NCBI RefSeq assembly: GCF_026151165.2
Contig: NZ_CP117849.1
Span: 1,426,001 to 1,490,000 of the forward strand
DNA from: Cryobacterium sp. SO2
Lineage (GTDB): Bacteria > Actinomycetota > Actinomycetes > Actinomycetales > Microbacteriaceae
Length of the DNA: 64,000 nucleotides
Direction of reading: 5' to 3'
In this document: piece by piece, positions 1 to 11,397 of the stretch
Numbering within the stretch: the first letter of the stretch is position 1
Layout: each line of letters opens with the position of its first letter
The notes under the pieces: model-generated
The model's input: only the letters and a program-made list of their open reading frames with translations
The model's database searches: none
Told to the model about the DNA's origin: nothing
Program-made: the position numbers and the translations under genes

Positions 1-111
1 ACCCTTCGGGGTCAAATTACAAAGATCAACACACTCTTTGAGTGTGTGATCATTGGTCAATTTCGGTCGCGAATTTATTCGCGGCACTTAATCGATTCAA
101 ACTCATGTGAT
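1..111 (+). other. 16S-23S internal transcribed spacer (3' part)
   Basis: This stretch precedes the 23S gene. It contains a hairpin of ACACACTC and AGTGTGT arms near position 30-48 and no tRNA. It is read as the end of the 16S-23S spacer; the 16S gene lies outside the window. Confidence 0.75.
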
Positions 112-3237
<3,126 letters not shown>

Positions 3238-3360
3238 CACTCAGTTTGAATAAGCTGCTATGCGTCCACTATGTGGTTCTCGATGTACGGTCGAGAACAA
3301 ACACATTCCCACGGGAGTGTTCTATAACTAAAAATATAGATTCGATTCACCATCACCAGG
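3238..3360 (+). other. 23S-5S spacer with hairpin
   Basis: Spacer of about 120 bases. It contains a clean hairpin GTTCTCGA/TCGAGAAC at 3276-3298 and a second weaker one (ACATTCCC/GGGAGTGT) just after it. These are likely rRNA processing stems. No gene is seen. Confidence 0.6.
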
Positions 3361-3480
3361 TGTTTCGGCGGCTATAGCAAGAGGGAAACGCCCGGTCACA
3401 TTCCGAACCCGGAAGCTAAGACTCTTTGCGCCGATGGTACTGCAGGGGGGACCCTGTGGGAGAGTAGGACACCGCCGGAC
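3361..3480 (+). rRNA. rrf: 5S ribosomal RNA, copy 1
   Basis: Typical actinobacterial 5S: TTTCGGCGG at the 5' end, GGGAAACGCCCGGTCACATT in the middle, and GGGAGAGTAGGACACCGCCGG at the 3' end. It follows the 23S gene by about 120 bases. It differs from the second copy (offset 705 bases) at one visible base, T at 3373 versus C at 4078. Confidence 0.95.
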
Positions 3481-3499
3481 TTAACTTAAGTAACACACG

Positions 3500-3528
3500 A
3501 AATGGCCACCCCCAGGGGCGGCCATTTT
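3500..3528 (+). terminator. Terminator after 5S copy 1
   Basis: Hairpin with AAATGGCC and GGCCATTTT arms around a C/G-rich loop, ending in a T run. It sits 20 bases after the 5S gene. A very similar hairpin follows the second 5S, so gene and terminator were duplicated together. Confidence 0.8.
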
Positions 3529-3575
3529 GCGTTTAACCCACCCCACCCCACCCCGCCCCGCCCGTCCCGCGACCC

Positions 3576-3620
3576 GTGAGTCAAACCCCCAAAACCCCCG
3601 GTTTTCGGGGTCAAACTCAC
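3576..3620. repeat. 45-bp GTGAG...CTCAC element, copy 1
   Basis: A 45-base element that begins GTGAGT and ends AAACTCAC, with a C-run/G-run interior. It is followed by CGGCTCGCG. The same element occurs inverted at 3916-3960, and the two bracket the tandem repeats between the 5S genes. Confidence 0.7.
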
Positions 3621-3640
3621 GGCTCGCGAACCGGCTCCGA

Positions 3641-3808
3641 TCGGGAACGCGCCCCTCCCGCTGGTCGAGCTTGTCGAGACCCCGCGAGGCGGCCTCGGGA
3701 ACGCGCCCCTCCCGCTGGTCGAGCCTGTCGAGACCCCGCGAGGCGGCCTCGGGGACGCGCCCCTCTCGCTGGTCGAGCCTGTCGAGACCCCGCTGGACGG
3801 CCTGCGGA
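3641..3808. repeat. 54-bp tandem repeat, three units
   Basis: Three near-identical units with a period of 54 bases (equivalent points at 3661, 3715 and 3769). Each unit contains one copy of the 20-bp TGGTCGAGCYTGTCGAGACC palindrome followed by CCGCGAGGCGGCCTCGG. The period is a multiple of three, which explains the open shadow frames on both strands; no ribosome binding site or recognisable protein supports coding. Confidence 0.85.
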
Positions 3809-3847
3809 ACGCACACCGGCACCCCACGCCACCCGCGCACGTCACCG

Positions 3848-3867
3848 GGTCTCGACGAGCTCGACCA
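3848..3867. repeat. 20-bp palindromic repeat, inverted copy
   Basis: GGTCTCGACGAGCTCGACCA, an inverted copy of the unit found at 3662, 3716 and 3770. It is one base away from the commonest form (G for A in the centre). Confidence 0.75.
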
Positions 3868-3915
3868 GCGGGTGGGCGCGACCCGCAGACATCCGCCCGC
3901 GCGCATCCGCGAACC

Positions 3916-3960
3916 GTGAGTTTGGCCCCGAAAAGGTGGGGGTTTTGGGGTAAAACTCAC
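3916..3960. repeat. 45-bp GTGAG...CTCAC element, copy 2 (inverted)
   Basis: Reverse-complement relative of the 3576-3620 element, also 45 bases and also followed by CGGCTCGCG. Together they form a pair of inverted elements about 300 bases apart. Confidence 0.7.
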
Positions 3961-4065
3961 GGCTCGCGGGAGGGGGAGGGGTGTTGTCCTGTACACTGGA
4001 GACATCGAAGCTTGATGGTTCGAAACGACTTGGTGCGCCAGCCTTCGCGGCAGCGCATCGCACGA

Positions 4066-4185
4066 TGTTTCGGCGGCCATAGCAAGAGGGAAACGCCCGG
4101 TCACATTCCGAACCCGGAAGCTAAGACTCTTTGCGCCGATGGTACTGCAGGGGGGACCCTGTGGGAGAGTAGGACACCGCCGGAC
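4066..4185 (+). rRNA. rrf: 5S ribosomal RNA, copy 2
   Basis: Second 5S gene, offset by exactly 705 bases from the first and differing at one visible base. It lies 585 bases beyond copy 1 and has its own terminator. It may be expressed by read-through or from a promoter in the repeat-rich spacer; the sequence does not decide this. Confidence 0.93.
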
Positions 4186-4194
4186 TTAACTTAG

Positions 4195-4228
4195 TCAAAA
4201 TGGCCACCCATTCGGGTGGCCATTTTGA
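4195..4228 (+). terminator. Terminator of the rRNA operon
   Basis: Strong hairpin TCAAAATGGCCACCC / GGGTGGCCATTTTGA with an ATTC loop. It stands directly after 5S copy 2 and before the next protein gene. Confidence 0.85.
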
Positions 4229-4288
4229 CGTTAACGTACGCTGGAGAAGTAGTCCGGTACGTATAGCCACACCTACAGGAGATAAACA

Positions 4289-6487
4289 GTGACCCCCACG
4301 GAACGCAACGGGAACGACGCACGCGACAACGGAAGCGGCGATCGTCGAACCGGCGGCTACCAGGGAGGTCGCGGCGGGTCGGACCGGCCCCGCCAGGACG
4401 GCGCACGACCGCCGTACCGTGGCAACACCGGCGGCAACGACCGTCCCCAGCGCGATGGGGAGCGTCCTCCTTACCGTGGCAACAGCGACCGTCTGCAGCG
4501 CGATGGCGACCGTCCCGCGTACCGTGGCAACTCCGACCGTCCGCAGGGCGGGGAGCGCGCGCCGTACCGTGGCAACAGCGACCGCCCGTCTTACAACTCC
4601 GACCGTCCGGCGCAGGGCGGCGAGCGTCCGCCCTACCGGGGCAACGGCGACCGTCCGGCGCAGGGCGGCGAGCGTCCGCCCTACCGTGGCAACAGCGACC
4701 GTCCGCAGCGCGATGGCGATCGTCCCGCGTACCGCGGCAACTCCGACCGTCCGCAGGGCGGGGAGCGCGCACCGTACCGGGGTAACTCCGACCGTCCTGC
4801 CTACAAGGGCAACAGCGACCGTCCGTCCTACAACTCCGACCGTCCGCAGCGCGATGGCGAGCGTCCTCCGTACCGGGGCAACTCCGACCGTCCGGCGCAG
4901 GGCGGCGAGCGAGCTCCGTACCGTGGCAACAGCGACCGTCCCGCATACAAGGGCAACTCCGACCGTCCGCAGCGCGATGGCGACCGCCCGCCGTACCGCG
5001 GCAACAGCGACCGTCCGGCCTACAACTCCGACCGTCCCGCGCGTGACGGCGACCGCCCGCCGTACCGCGGCAACAGCGACCGCCCGGCCTACAACTCGGA
5101 CCGCCCCGCCTACAAGGGCAACTCTGACCGTCCCCAGCGCGACGGCGACCGTCCCGCGTACAAGGGCAACAGCGACCGTCCGGCCTACAACTCCGACCGC
5201 CCTGCCTACAAGGGCAACTCGGATCGTCCGGCGTACAAGGGCAACTCCGACCGTCCGCAGCGCGACGGCGACCGTCCCGCGTACAAGGGCAACAGCGACC
5301 GTCCGGCGTACAAGGGCAACTCTGACCGTCCGCAGCGCGACGGCGACCGTCCCGCGTACAAGGGCAACAGCGACCGCCCCTCGTACAAAGGCAACTCCGA
5401 CCGTCCCCAGCGCGACACGGAGAACAAGCCGTGGCTGAAGGACAGCGCCCGCGGCGGTTCACCGACCCGCGCCGGCGCTCCGCGCGACGCCGGGAAGAAG
5501 CTGTGGACCCGCGACGGCGCCCCGGCCCGTAATGACCGCGACGCCCGCGTCGTGGAAGAGGAGATGACCGAAGAGCAGCGCATGCAGCGCGAGCTGCGTT
5601 CGGTGCGCCCGCGTCACGACGACCCCGAGCTGCCCGACGACATCACGTCGGAAGACCTGGACCGCATCGCCCGCAACGAGCTGAAGACCCTCACCAAGGA
5701 CAACGCCGAGGCCGTGGGCCGCCACCTGGCCATGGCCGCCCGGGTCATCGACGAAGACCCCGAGCTGGCTCACCGCCACGTGATGAGCGCCGCGCGTCGT
5801 GCCGGCCGCATCGCCGTGGTGCGCGAGAGCCTCGCCATCACCGCTTACGCCACCGGCGACTTCGCCCTGGCACTGCGGGAACTGCGCACCTACCGCCGTA
5901 TCTCGGGCTCCAACGCCCAGCTGCCGCTGATGGTGGACAGCGAACGCGGCGTCGGCCGCCCCGACCGCGCCCTCGAGCTCGGCCGTTCGGTGGACCGCTC
6001 CACCCTGCCGGCCGGCGTGCAGGTGGCCCTGGCCATCGCCATGTCGGGTGCCCGGCTCGACCTGGGGGAGACCGAGGCCGCGCTCAACGAGCTTGAGATC
6101 GCCCAGCTCGACCCCAAGACCGCGTTCTCCTACAGCTCCGAGCTGTTCGCGGCCTACGCCGAGGTGCTCGAGGAACTCGGCCGCACCGACGAAGCCGAGC
6201 TCTGGAACGACCGCGCCTCCCGCGCCGACGCCGCCCTGAACGGTGACGTCGACGAGACCATCGAAATCGTCGAACTCGACGACGAAGAGTTCGACGAGGA
6301 CGAAGACGAGTCCGACGAGGACGAGGAGGAGTCCGAGGCGGACGACGCCGACGTGCCCGACGAACTCGAGACCGCCGACGACACCATCACCATCACCGAG
6401 ACCGAGGACACCGCTTCAGCCGATGACGAATCCACCGACGGCGCCGAGGGCGTGGACGAAGATCCTGAAACGACGCCCGTTGACTGA
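4289..6487 (+). CDS. TPR protein with long disordered Arg/Asp/Pro repeat domain
   Basis: GTG start with AGGAGA eight bases upstream; 732 aa. Residues about 25-380 are dozens of degenerate copies of a unit like GNSDRPAYKG or QRDGDRPPYRG, rich in R, D, P, Y, G and N, and predicted to be disordered. Residues about 400-640 form a helical, TPR-like domain containing AEAVGRHLAMAARVIDEDP. The last 90 residues are almost all D, E, T and S. By gene order it matches the conserved TPR protein upstream of the HAD phosphatase in actinobacteria (Rv1691 position). RG/YG-rich tails often bind RNA, so an RNA-linked role is possible but is inference. The low-complexity DNA at 4400-5430 is open in other frames; those frames are shadows. 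Its stop overlaps the next start by 8 bases. Confidence 0.85.
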   Translation: MTPTERNGNDARDNGSGDRRTGGYQGGRGGSDRPRQDGARPPYRGNTGGNDRPQRDGERPPYRGNSDRLQRDGDRPAYRGNSDRPQGGERAPYRGNSDRPSYNSDRPAQGGERPPYRGNGDRPAQGGERPPYRGNSDRPQRDGDRPAYRGNSDRPQGGERAPYRGNSDRPAYKGNSDRPSYNSDRPQRDGERPPYRGNSDRPAQGGERAPYRGNSDRPAYKGNSDRPQRDGDRPPYRGNSDRPAYNSDRPARDGDRPPYRGNSDRPAYNSDRPAYKGNSDRPQRDGDRPAYKGNSDRPAYNSDRPAYKGNSDRPAYKGNSDRPQRDGDRPAYKGNSDRPAYKGNSDRPQRDGDRPAYKGNSDRPSYKGNSDRPQRDTENKPWLKDSARGGSPTRAGAPRDAGKKLWTRDGAPARNDRDARVVEEEMTEEQRMQRELRSVRPRHDDPELPDDITSEDLDRIARNELKTLTKDNAEAVGRHLAMAARVIDEDPELAHRHVMSAARRAGRIAVVRESLAITAYATGDFALALRELRTYRRISGSNAQLPLMVDSERGVGRPDRALELGRSVDRSTLPAGVQVALAIAMSGARLDLGETEAALNELEIAQLDPKTAFSYSSELFAAYAEVLEELGRTDEAELWNDRASRADAALNGDVDETIEIVELDDEEFDEDEDESDEDEEESEADDADVPDELETADDTITITETEDTASADDESTDGAEGVDEDPETTPVD

Positions 6488-7505
6488 GCCGGCCACGCCC
6501 CTGGCCGGCATCGACGTGGTGCTCGCTGACCTCGACGGTGTCGTCTACGCCGGACCGCACGCCATCCCGTTCGCGATCGACGGCCTCAACAAGGCCGCCG
6601 AGAGCATCCGGGTGGGCTACATCACCAACAACGCTTCGCGTACGGATGCGTCCGTGGCCGGCCACCTCACCGACCTCGGCCTCACCGTGGCACCGTCCGA
6701 CGTGGTCACCTCGCCTCAGGCGGCCATGCGGCTGCTCGTGGACCAGGTGCCCGCCGGATCGCGCATCATGGTGGTGGGCGGCGACGGCCTGGTGGACGAA
6801 CTGCAGAAGCACGGCTTCGAGGTGACCCGGTCCGCCGAGGACAACCCCGCCGCCGTGGTGCAGGGCTTCGCGCCCGACGTGGGCTGGACCCAGCTGGCCG
6901 AGGCCTGCTTCGCGCTGAACGCCGGCGTCACGCCGGACGGCGACTACCCCGGCATCCCGTGGATCGCGACGAACACCGACTGGACCATCCCGCAGGCCCG
7001 CGGCATCGCGCCGGGCAACGGCACGCTGGTCTCCGCGGTGCACACCGCGGTGGGACGCCTGCCCCTCGTGGCCGGCAAGCCCGAGATCCCGATCTTCCTC
7101 GAGGCCATCAAACGCTTCGACGCCACCGCGCCGCTGTTCATCGGCGACCGGCTCGACACCGACATCCTCGGCGCCAACCGCGCCGGGATCCCGTCGGTGC
7201 TCGTGCTCACCGGCATCGACAAGGCCAAGCAGGCCCTCGCGGCCGGCCCGGAGGAACGCCCCACGTTCATCCTGGAAGACCTGCGCCAGCTGCACGAACC
7301 GTACCCGCAGACCGTGTTCTCCAAGGACAAGTCCCAGGCCACCGTCGAGGGCGCCAGCGTGCGCATCCACGGCGCCGACGTGGAGATCGTGAACGTCGGC
7401 GACGACGGAATCAACCTGTTGCGGGCGGCCTGCGCCGTGATCTGGGCATCCGGCCGGCCGATCTATGGGCTGAACGTTCCGGAGAGTCTCTATCTCGGAC
7501 GGTAG
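6480..7505 (+). CDS. HAD-IIA family phosphatase (glycerol-3-phosphate phosphatase-like)
   Basis: Haloacid-dehalogenase hydrolase of the IIA subfamily, 341 aa from a TTG start that overlaps the upstream gene by 8 bases. The motif I nucleophile is in VLADLDGVVY (D17, D19), motif II is in YITNNASRT, the motif III lysine is in AGKPEIP, and motif IV is FIGDRLDTDI. The orthologous position in mycobacteria (Rv1692) encodes a glycerol-3-phosphate phosphatase, which recycles glycerol from phospholipid turnover. The exact substrate here is not proven. A longer reading frame extends upstream inside the acidic tail of the TPR gene, but its sequence is a shadow. Confidence 0.85.
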   Translation: MTEPATPLAGIDVVLADLDGVVYAGPHAIPFAIDGLNKAAESIRVGYITNNASRTDASVAGHLTDLGLTVAPSDVVTSPQAAMRLLVDQVPAGSRIMVVGGDGLVDELQKHGFEVTRSAEDNPAAVVQGFAPDVGWTQLAEACFALNAGVTPDGDYPGIPWIATNTDWTIPQARGIAPGNGTLVSAVHTAVGRLPLVAGKPEIPIFLEAIKRFDATAPLFIGDRLDTDILGANRAGIPSVLVLTGIDKAKQALAAGPEERPTFILEDLRQLHEPYPQTVFSKDKSQATVEGASVRIHGADVEIVNVGDDGINLLRAACAVIWASGRPIYGLNVPESLYLGR

Positions 7506-7515
7506 CCTAGGAAGC

Positions 7516-7782
7516 GTGAGTGCAGACGGAGTAGACCAAGCACGACAGGCCGGCGGGCCCACCCCCGGTCGGCCGGGCCCGCGCCCCACCCCGTCTGCGC
7601 CGACGCCCGTTCCCGGCGCCGACACTCCCGCACCACCCGTTCTGGGCGGTGAACTCGAGGCCCGCATCGCGGCCATCGAGGCGCTGCCCCTCGCCGACCG
7701 GGCCGCGGCATACTCCGAGCTGCACGACAGTCTGCGCGACCACCTCGAAGGTGGCGACGTGCCCCGATCGAAGGCCGAATGA
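7516..7782 (+). CDS. Small conserved protein between HAD phosphatase and tlyA
   Basis: GTG start, 88 aa, followed by an ATGA overlap with tlyA. The N-terminal half is Pro/Gly-rich linker; the C-terminal half (about residues 45-80, containing ELEARIAAIEALPLADRAAAY) is a predicted helix pair. A small protein of unknown function occupies the same slot (Rv1693 position) in other actinobacteria. Translational coupling to tlyA suggests co-expression. No function can be named from sequence. Confidence 0.7.
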   Translation: MSADGVDQARQAGGPTPGRPGPRPTPSAPTPVPGADTPAPPVLGGELEARIAAIEALPLADRAAAYSELHDSLRDHLEGGDVPRSKAE

Positions 7783-8726
7783 CCACCACGAGCACGGCAC
7801 AGCCAGACCCCGACATGGGGACCCCGCAGGGCGACACCCCGGCACCGCCCCGGTCCGCCCCACAGCCCACCAGCGTGCCGATCCGCCCGCCCATCGCGCC
7901 CGCTAGCGAACCTGTGCTGTCGCCGACGGGGGAGCAGCGCCTGGACTCCGCGCTCTACGAACGCGGCCTGGTGCGCTCCCGCACCGTCGCCGCCCGGCTC
8001 ATCTCCGAGGGTCTGGTCACCGTGGACGGCAGCCCCGTCGTGAAGGCCTCCGCCAAGGTGCGTGACAGCCAGGTGATCGCCGTCGCCCCCACCGACCACT
8101 ACGTCAGCCGCGGCGCGCACAAGCTCGTCGCCGCCCTCGACGCCTTCGCCCTGCCCATCACCGGGCGTACCGCGATGGATGCCGGCGCCTCCACCGGCGG
8201 GTTCAGCCAGGTGCTGCTCGAACGCGGTGTCGGCCGGATCGTCGCCGTCGACGTGGGTCACGGCCAGCTGTCGCCGACCATCAAGGCCGACCCCCGGGTG
8301 ACCCTCGTGGAGGGCTTCAACCTGCGTTACGCCACCGCGGAGTCCATCGCGGCCGCCTCCGGTGTGCCCGAGCGCGCCGACCTCGTCGTGGGCGACCTCT
8401 CGTTCATCTCCCTCACCACGGTGCTGCCGGCCCTGGTGGCCACCGCCGCCGAGGGCGCCGACTTCGTGCTGCTGATCAAGCCGCAGTTCGAGGTCGGTCG
8501 CGGCGGCATCCGTGAAGGCGTCGTGCACGACGCGGGCCTGCGCGCCGACGCCGTGTCCGGCGTGCTCTGGGCCGCCTGGGACCTGGGTCTCGGCGTGAAC
8601 GGCCTGATCGCCTCGCCGATCGCCGGAGCGGCAGGCAACCACGAATATCTCGTCTGGCTGCGACATGGAACCGGCACCAATCCGACAGAATGGATCGATC
8701 GGATAACCATCCTGGTAGGAGCGTGA
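7779..8726 (+). CDS. tlyA: TlyA family rRNA 2'-O-methyltransferase
   Basis: 315 aa. After a Pro-rich leader of about 45 residues comes an S4 RNA-binding domain (LDSALYERGLVRSRTVAARL, about 50-105), then an FtsJ/RrmJ-type methyltransferase domain. The SAM-binding motif DAGASTGGFSQVLLERG is clear, with further conserved stretches LVVGDLSFISL and LLIKPQFEVG. TlyA in mycobacteria methylates 16S C1409 and 23S C1920 ribose and so sets capreomycin sensitivity. The start overlaps the preceding stop (ATGA), and the N-terminal leader is longer than usual. Confidence 0.92.
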   Translation: MTTTSTAQPDPDMGTPQGDTPAPPRSAPQPTSVPIRPPIAPASEPVLSPTGEQRLDSALYERGLVRSRTVAARLISEGLVTVDGSPVVKASAKVRDSQVIAVAPTDHYVSRGAHKLVAALDAFALPITGRTAMDAGASTGGFSQVLLERGVGRIVAVDVGHGQLSPTIKADPRVTLVEGFNLRYATAESIAAASGVPERADLVVGDLSFISLTTVLPALVATAAEGADFVLLIKPQFEVGRGGIREGVVHDAGLRADAVSGVLWAAWDLGLGVNGLIASPIAGAAGNHEYLVWLRHGTGTNPTEWIDRITILVGA

Positions 8727-8731
8727 CGAGC

Positions 8732-9652
8732 ATGACCGCAACGCCCCGCCACATCCTCGTCGTCGCCCACACCGGCCGGCAGGATTCGCTCGAAGCCGCA
8801 GCCACGGTGTGCGAGCAGCTCATCGCCGCCGGCGCCGTGCCGGTGCTGGCCGCCGACGAGCGCAACGACCTGCTCGCCTCCTGCCCGCAACTGAACGGCA
8901 GCACCGCCGTGCTCGGCGACACCGTGCAGGCCACCGACCTCGAACTCGTGATCGTGCTCGGCGGCGACGGCACCATCCTGCGTGCCGCCGAGATCGTGCG
9001 CGGCTGCTCCGCCCCGCTGCTGGGCATCAACCTGGGCCACGTCGGCTTCCTCGCCGAAAGCGAACGCGACGACCTCGGCGAGGCCGTGCGCCGCGCCCTG
9101 CTGCGCGACTACCTCGTCGAAGAGCGGATGACCCTGTCGGTGCGGGTGAAGGTGGACCACGAAGTGGTCTACGAAACCTGGGCGCTGAACGAAGCCACCG
9201 TAGAGAAGGCCAACCGGCAGCGGATGATCGAGGTCATCATCGAGGTCGACGGCCGTCCGCTGTCGGCGTTCGGCTGCGACGGCGTGGTGCTGTCCACCCC
9301 CACCGGGTCGACCGCGTACTCGTTCTCCGCCGGCGGACCCATTGTCTGGCCGAGTCTGGACGCCCTGCTGCTCGTGCCGCTGAGCGCGCACGCCCTCTTC
9401 GCCCGGCCCCTCGTCGTCGGACCGGACTCCTCGCTGGCCGTGGAAGTTCTCGCCCGCGGCGACAGCTCGGCGGTGCTCTGCGCCGACGGCCGCCGCGTGC
9501 ACGACCTGCCGCCGGGCGCCCGCGTCATCGTGCGGCGCTCCCCGGTGCCGGTGCGGCTCGCCCGGCTGCACAGCGGCCCGTTCACCGACCGCCTGGTGAA
9601 CAAGTTCAACCTGCCCATCTCGGGCTGGCGGGGCCCGGTCGGTCGTGAGTGA
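8732..9652 (+). CDS. nadK: NAD kinase
   Basis: ATP- or polyphosphate-dependent phosphorylation of NAD to NADP in the cytosol. 306 aa from ATG, chosen because TAGGAG lies about ten bases upstream; the GTG nine bases earlier sits too close to that site. Family motifs: GGDGT in VLGGDGTILRAAE, NLGHVGFLAE, the acidic NEATVEK stretch, and the STPTGSTAYSFSAGGP signature. It follows tlyA after five bases, the usual tlyA-nadK-recN order. Confidence 0.95.
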   Translation: MTATPRHILVVAHTGRQDSLEAAATVCEQLIAAGAVPVLAADERNDLLASCPQLNGSTAVLGDTVQATDLELVIVLGGDGTILRAAEIVRGCSAPLLGINLGHVGFLAESERDDLGEAVRRALLRDYLVEERMTLSVRVKVDHEVVYETWALNEATVEKANRQRMIEVIIEVDGRPLSAFGCDGVVLSTPTGSTAYSFSAGGPIVWPSLDALLLVPLSAHALFARPLVVGPDSSLAVEVLARGDSSAVLCADGRRVHDLPPGARVIVRRSPVPVRLARLHSGPFTDRLVNKFNLPISGWRGPVGRE

Positions 9653-9661
9653 GGCAATGAC

Positions 9662-11383
9662 ATGATCGAAGAACTGGTGATCCGCGACCTCGGCGTCATC
9701 CGCGAGGCCACCCTGCCGCTCGGCCCCGGCTTCACGGCCATCACCGGCGAAACCGGCGCGGGCAAGACCATGGTCGTCACCGCGCTCGGCCTGCTGCTGG
9801 GCGAGCGCGCCGACCCCGGCACCGTGCGGGCCGGCCAGCCGCAGAGCTGGGTGGAGGGCCGCTGGCTGATCGCGCCCGACGGCCCCGTGGCCCAGCGGGT
9901 GCGGGACGCCGGGGGAGACCTCGACGGCCCGGAGCTGCTGCTCAGCCGGTCGGTGTCAGTCGAGGGCCGCAGCCGCGCCGTCGTGGGCGGCCGCAGCGCC
10001 CCCGCCGGGGTGCTCGGCGACCTCGGCGGCGACCTCGTGGTCGTGCACGGCCAGTCCGACCAAGTGCGGCTCCGCTCCGCCTCCGCGCAGCGCGACGCGC
10101 TCGACCGGTTCGCCGGCGCCGAACTCACCGAGGTCCTCACCGACTTCCAGCACGCCTACCACCGCTGGCACGCCAACCAGTCCGAGCTCGACCTGCTCAT
10201 CGCCGAGCAGGACCGCCGGGCCCGGGAAGCCGAGGACCTGCGCCTCGCGATCGCCGAGATCGAGCTGGCCGCCCCGCAGCGCGGCGAAGACACCGAACTC
10301 ACCGAACGCGCCGAACGGCTCGGCAACCTCGAAGAACTCCGCCTGGCCGCCGCGCAGAGCCGCGAGTTGCTCTCCGCCGAAGAATCCACCGACGACGCCC
10401 CGGATGTCGTGGCCCTGCTCGACGCCGCCCGCCGCCAACTCGACCGGGCCGCGGCGCACGACCCCGCCCTGCCGCCGCTGGCCGAGGCCCTCGCCAACGC
10501 CGGGTTCCTCGTGGCCGACATCGCCGCGCAACTCTCCACCTACCTCGCCGGCCTCGACGCCGACGGCGCCCGGGAGCTCGAGGTGGTGCAGGAGCGCCGC
10601 GCCGAACTGAGCGTGCTCTCCCGCAAGTTCGCCGGCGGCCTCGACGAGGCCATCGACTTCCTCGACACCGGCAGCAGCCGCCTGGTCGAACTGGACAGCG
10701 ACTCCGACCGCATCGACACCCTCCGCGCCGACACCGGCGCCGACCGGGAGCTCGTGCAGCGGCTGGCCGACCAGCTCACCGGCATCCGCACCCGCGCCGC
10801 CGCCGAACTGGGCACCGCCGTCACCACCGAACTGGCGGCGCTGGCCATGGCCAACGCCCGGCTGGTGGTGGAAATCGACCGGCTCGACGACGTGACGGCC
10901 ACCGGGCACGACGTGGTGCGCATCCTGCTGCAGCCGCACGCCGGCGCCGAACCGCGCACCCTGGCGCGCGGGGCATCTGGCGGTGAACTCTCCCGGGTGA
11001 TGCTCGCCATCGAGGTGGTCATCAACGCCACCGACCCCGTTCCCACCTTCGTCTTCGACGAGGTCGACGCCGGCGTGGGCGGAGCGGCCGCCATCGAAAT
11101 CGGCCGACGACTCGCCCGGCTCGCCGAAACCGCGCAGGTGATCGTGGTCACCCACCTCGCCCAGGTGGCGGCGTTCGCCGGCAACCACCTCAGCGTGGTG
11201 AAAGACAGCGACGGGTCGGTCACCGCCAGCAGCGTGCGCCAGCTCACCGGCGACGACAGGGCCGCCGAGATGGCCAGACTGCTCTCCGGCCTGCCCGACT
11301 CCAGCAGCGGTCTCGAGCACGCCCGGGAGCTCATCGAACTTGCCCACTCAACCAGCTCCAACGGAGAGGCCCACACTAGGTGA
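9662..11383 (+). CDS. recN: DNA repair protein RecN
   Basis: SMC-like ATPase acting at double-strand breaks; 573 aa, normal length. Walker A is GETGAGKTM near residue 35. A central coiled-coil rich in A, E, R and L spans about 150-370. The ABC signature is in ARGASGGELSRVML, Walker B is TFVFDEVDAGVGG, and the H-loop is IVVTHLAQVAAF. The start is nine bases after nadK. The end overlaps a possible upstream GTG of pyrG. Confidence 0.95.
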   Translation: MIEELVIRDLGVIREATLPLGPGFTAITGETGAGKTMVVTALGLLLGERADPGTVRAGQPQSWVEGRWLIAPDGPVAQRVRDAGGDLDGPELLLSRSVSVEGRSRAVVGGRSAPAGVLGDLGGDLVVVHGQSDQVRLRSASAQRDALDRFAGAELTEVLTDFQHAYHRWHANQSELDLLIAEQDRRAREAEDLRLAIAEIELAAPQRGEDTELTERAERLGNLEELRLAAAQSRELLSAEESTDDAPDVVALLDAARRQLDRAAAHDPALPPLAEALANAGFLVADIAAQLSTYLAGLDADGARELEVVQERRAELSVLSRKFAGGLDEAIDFLDTGSSRLVELDSDSDRIDTLRADTGADRELVQRLADQLTGIRTRAAAELGTAVTTELAALAMANARLVVEIDRLDDVTATGHDVVRILLQPHAGAEPRTLARGASGGELSRVMLAIEVVINATDPVPTFVFDEVDAGVGGAAAIEIGRRLARLAETAQVIVVTHLAQVAAFAGNHLSVVKDSDGSVTASSVRQLTGDDRAAEMARLLSGLPDSSSGLEHARELIELAHSTSSNGEAHTR

Positions 11384-11397
11384 TAGGATCGAAGCCC

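Noticed and set aside
3641..3867. The spaced 20-bp repeats as a possible CRISPR array
   Set aside because: The units are spaced by near-identical DNA, so there are no unique spacers, one copy is inverted, and no cas genes are present.
3481..4104. Open frames of 119-207 aa in the 5S spacer
   Set aside because: Generated by 54-bp tandem repeats whose period is a multiple of three; no start signals.
4191..5462. A 423-aa minus-strand reading frame rich in Cys, Arg, Asp and Gly, plus a 339-aa plus-strand frame at 4419-5438
   Set aside because: Both are mirrors of the GNSDRP repeat DNA of the TPR gene. Their composition is a by-product of the repeat, and no ribosome binding site or family match supports them.
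6393..11347. Long minus-strand frames opposite the HAD, tlyA, nadK and recN genes (782, 414 and 463 aa)
   Set aside because: Typical antisense shadows of very GC-rich genes; the plus-strand genes carry complete family motifs.
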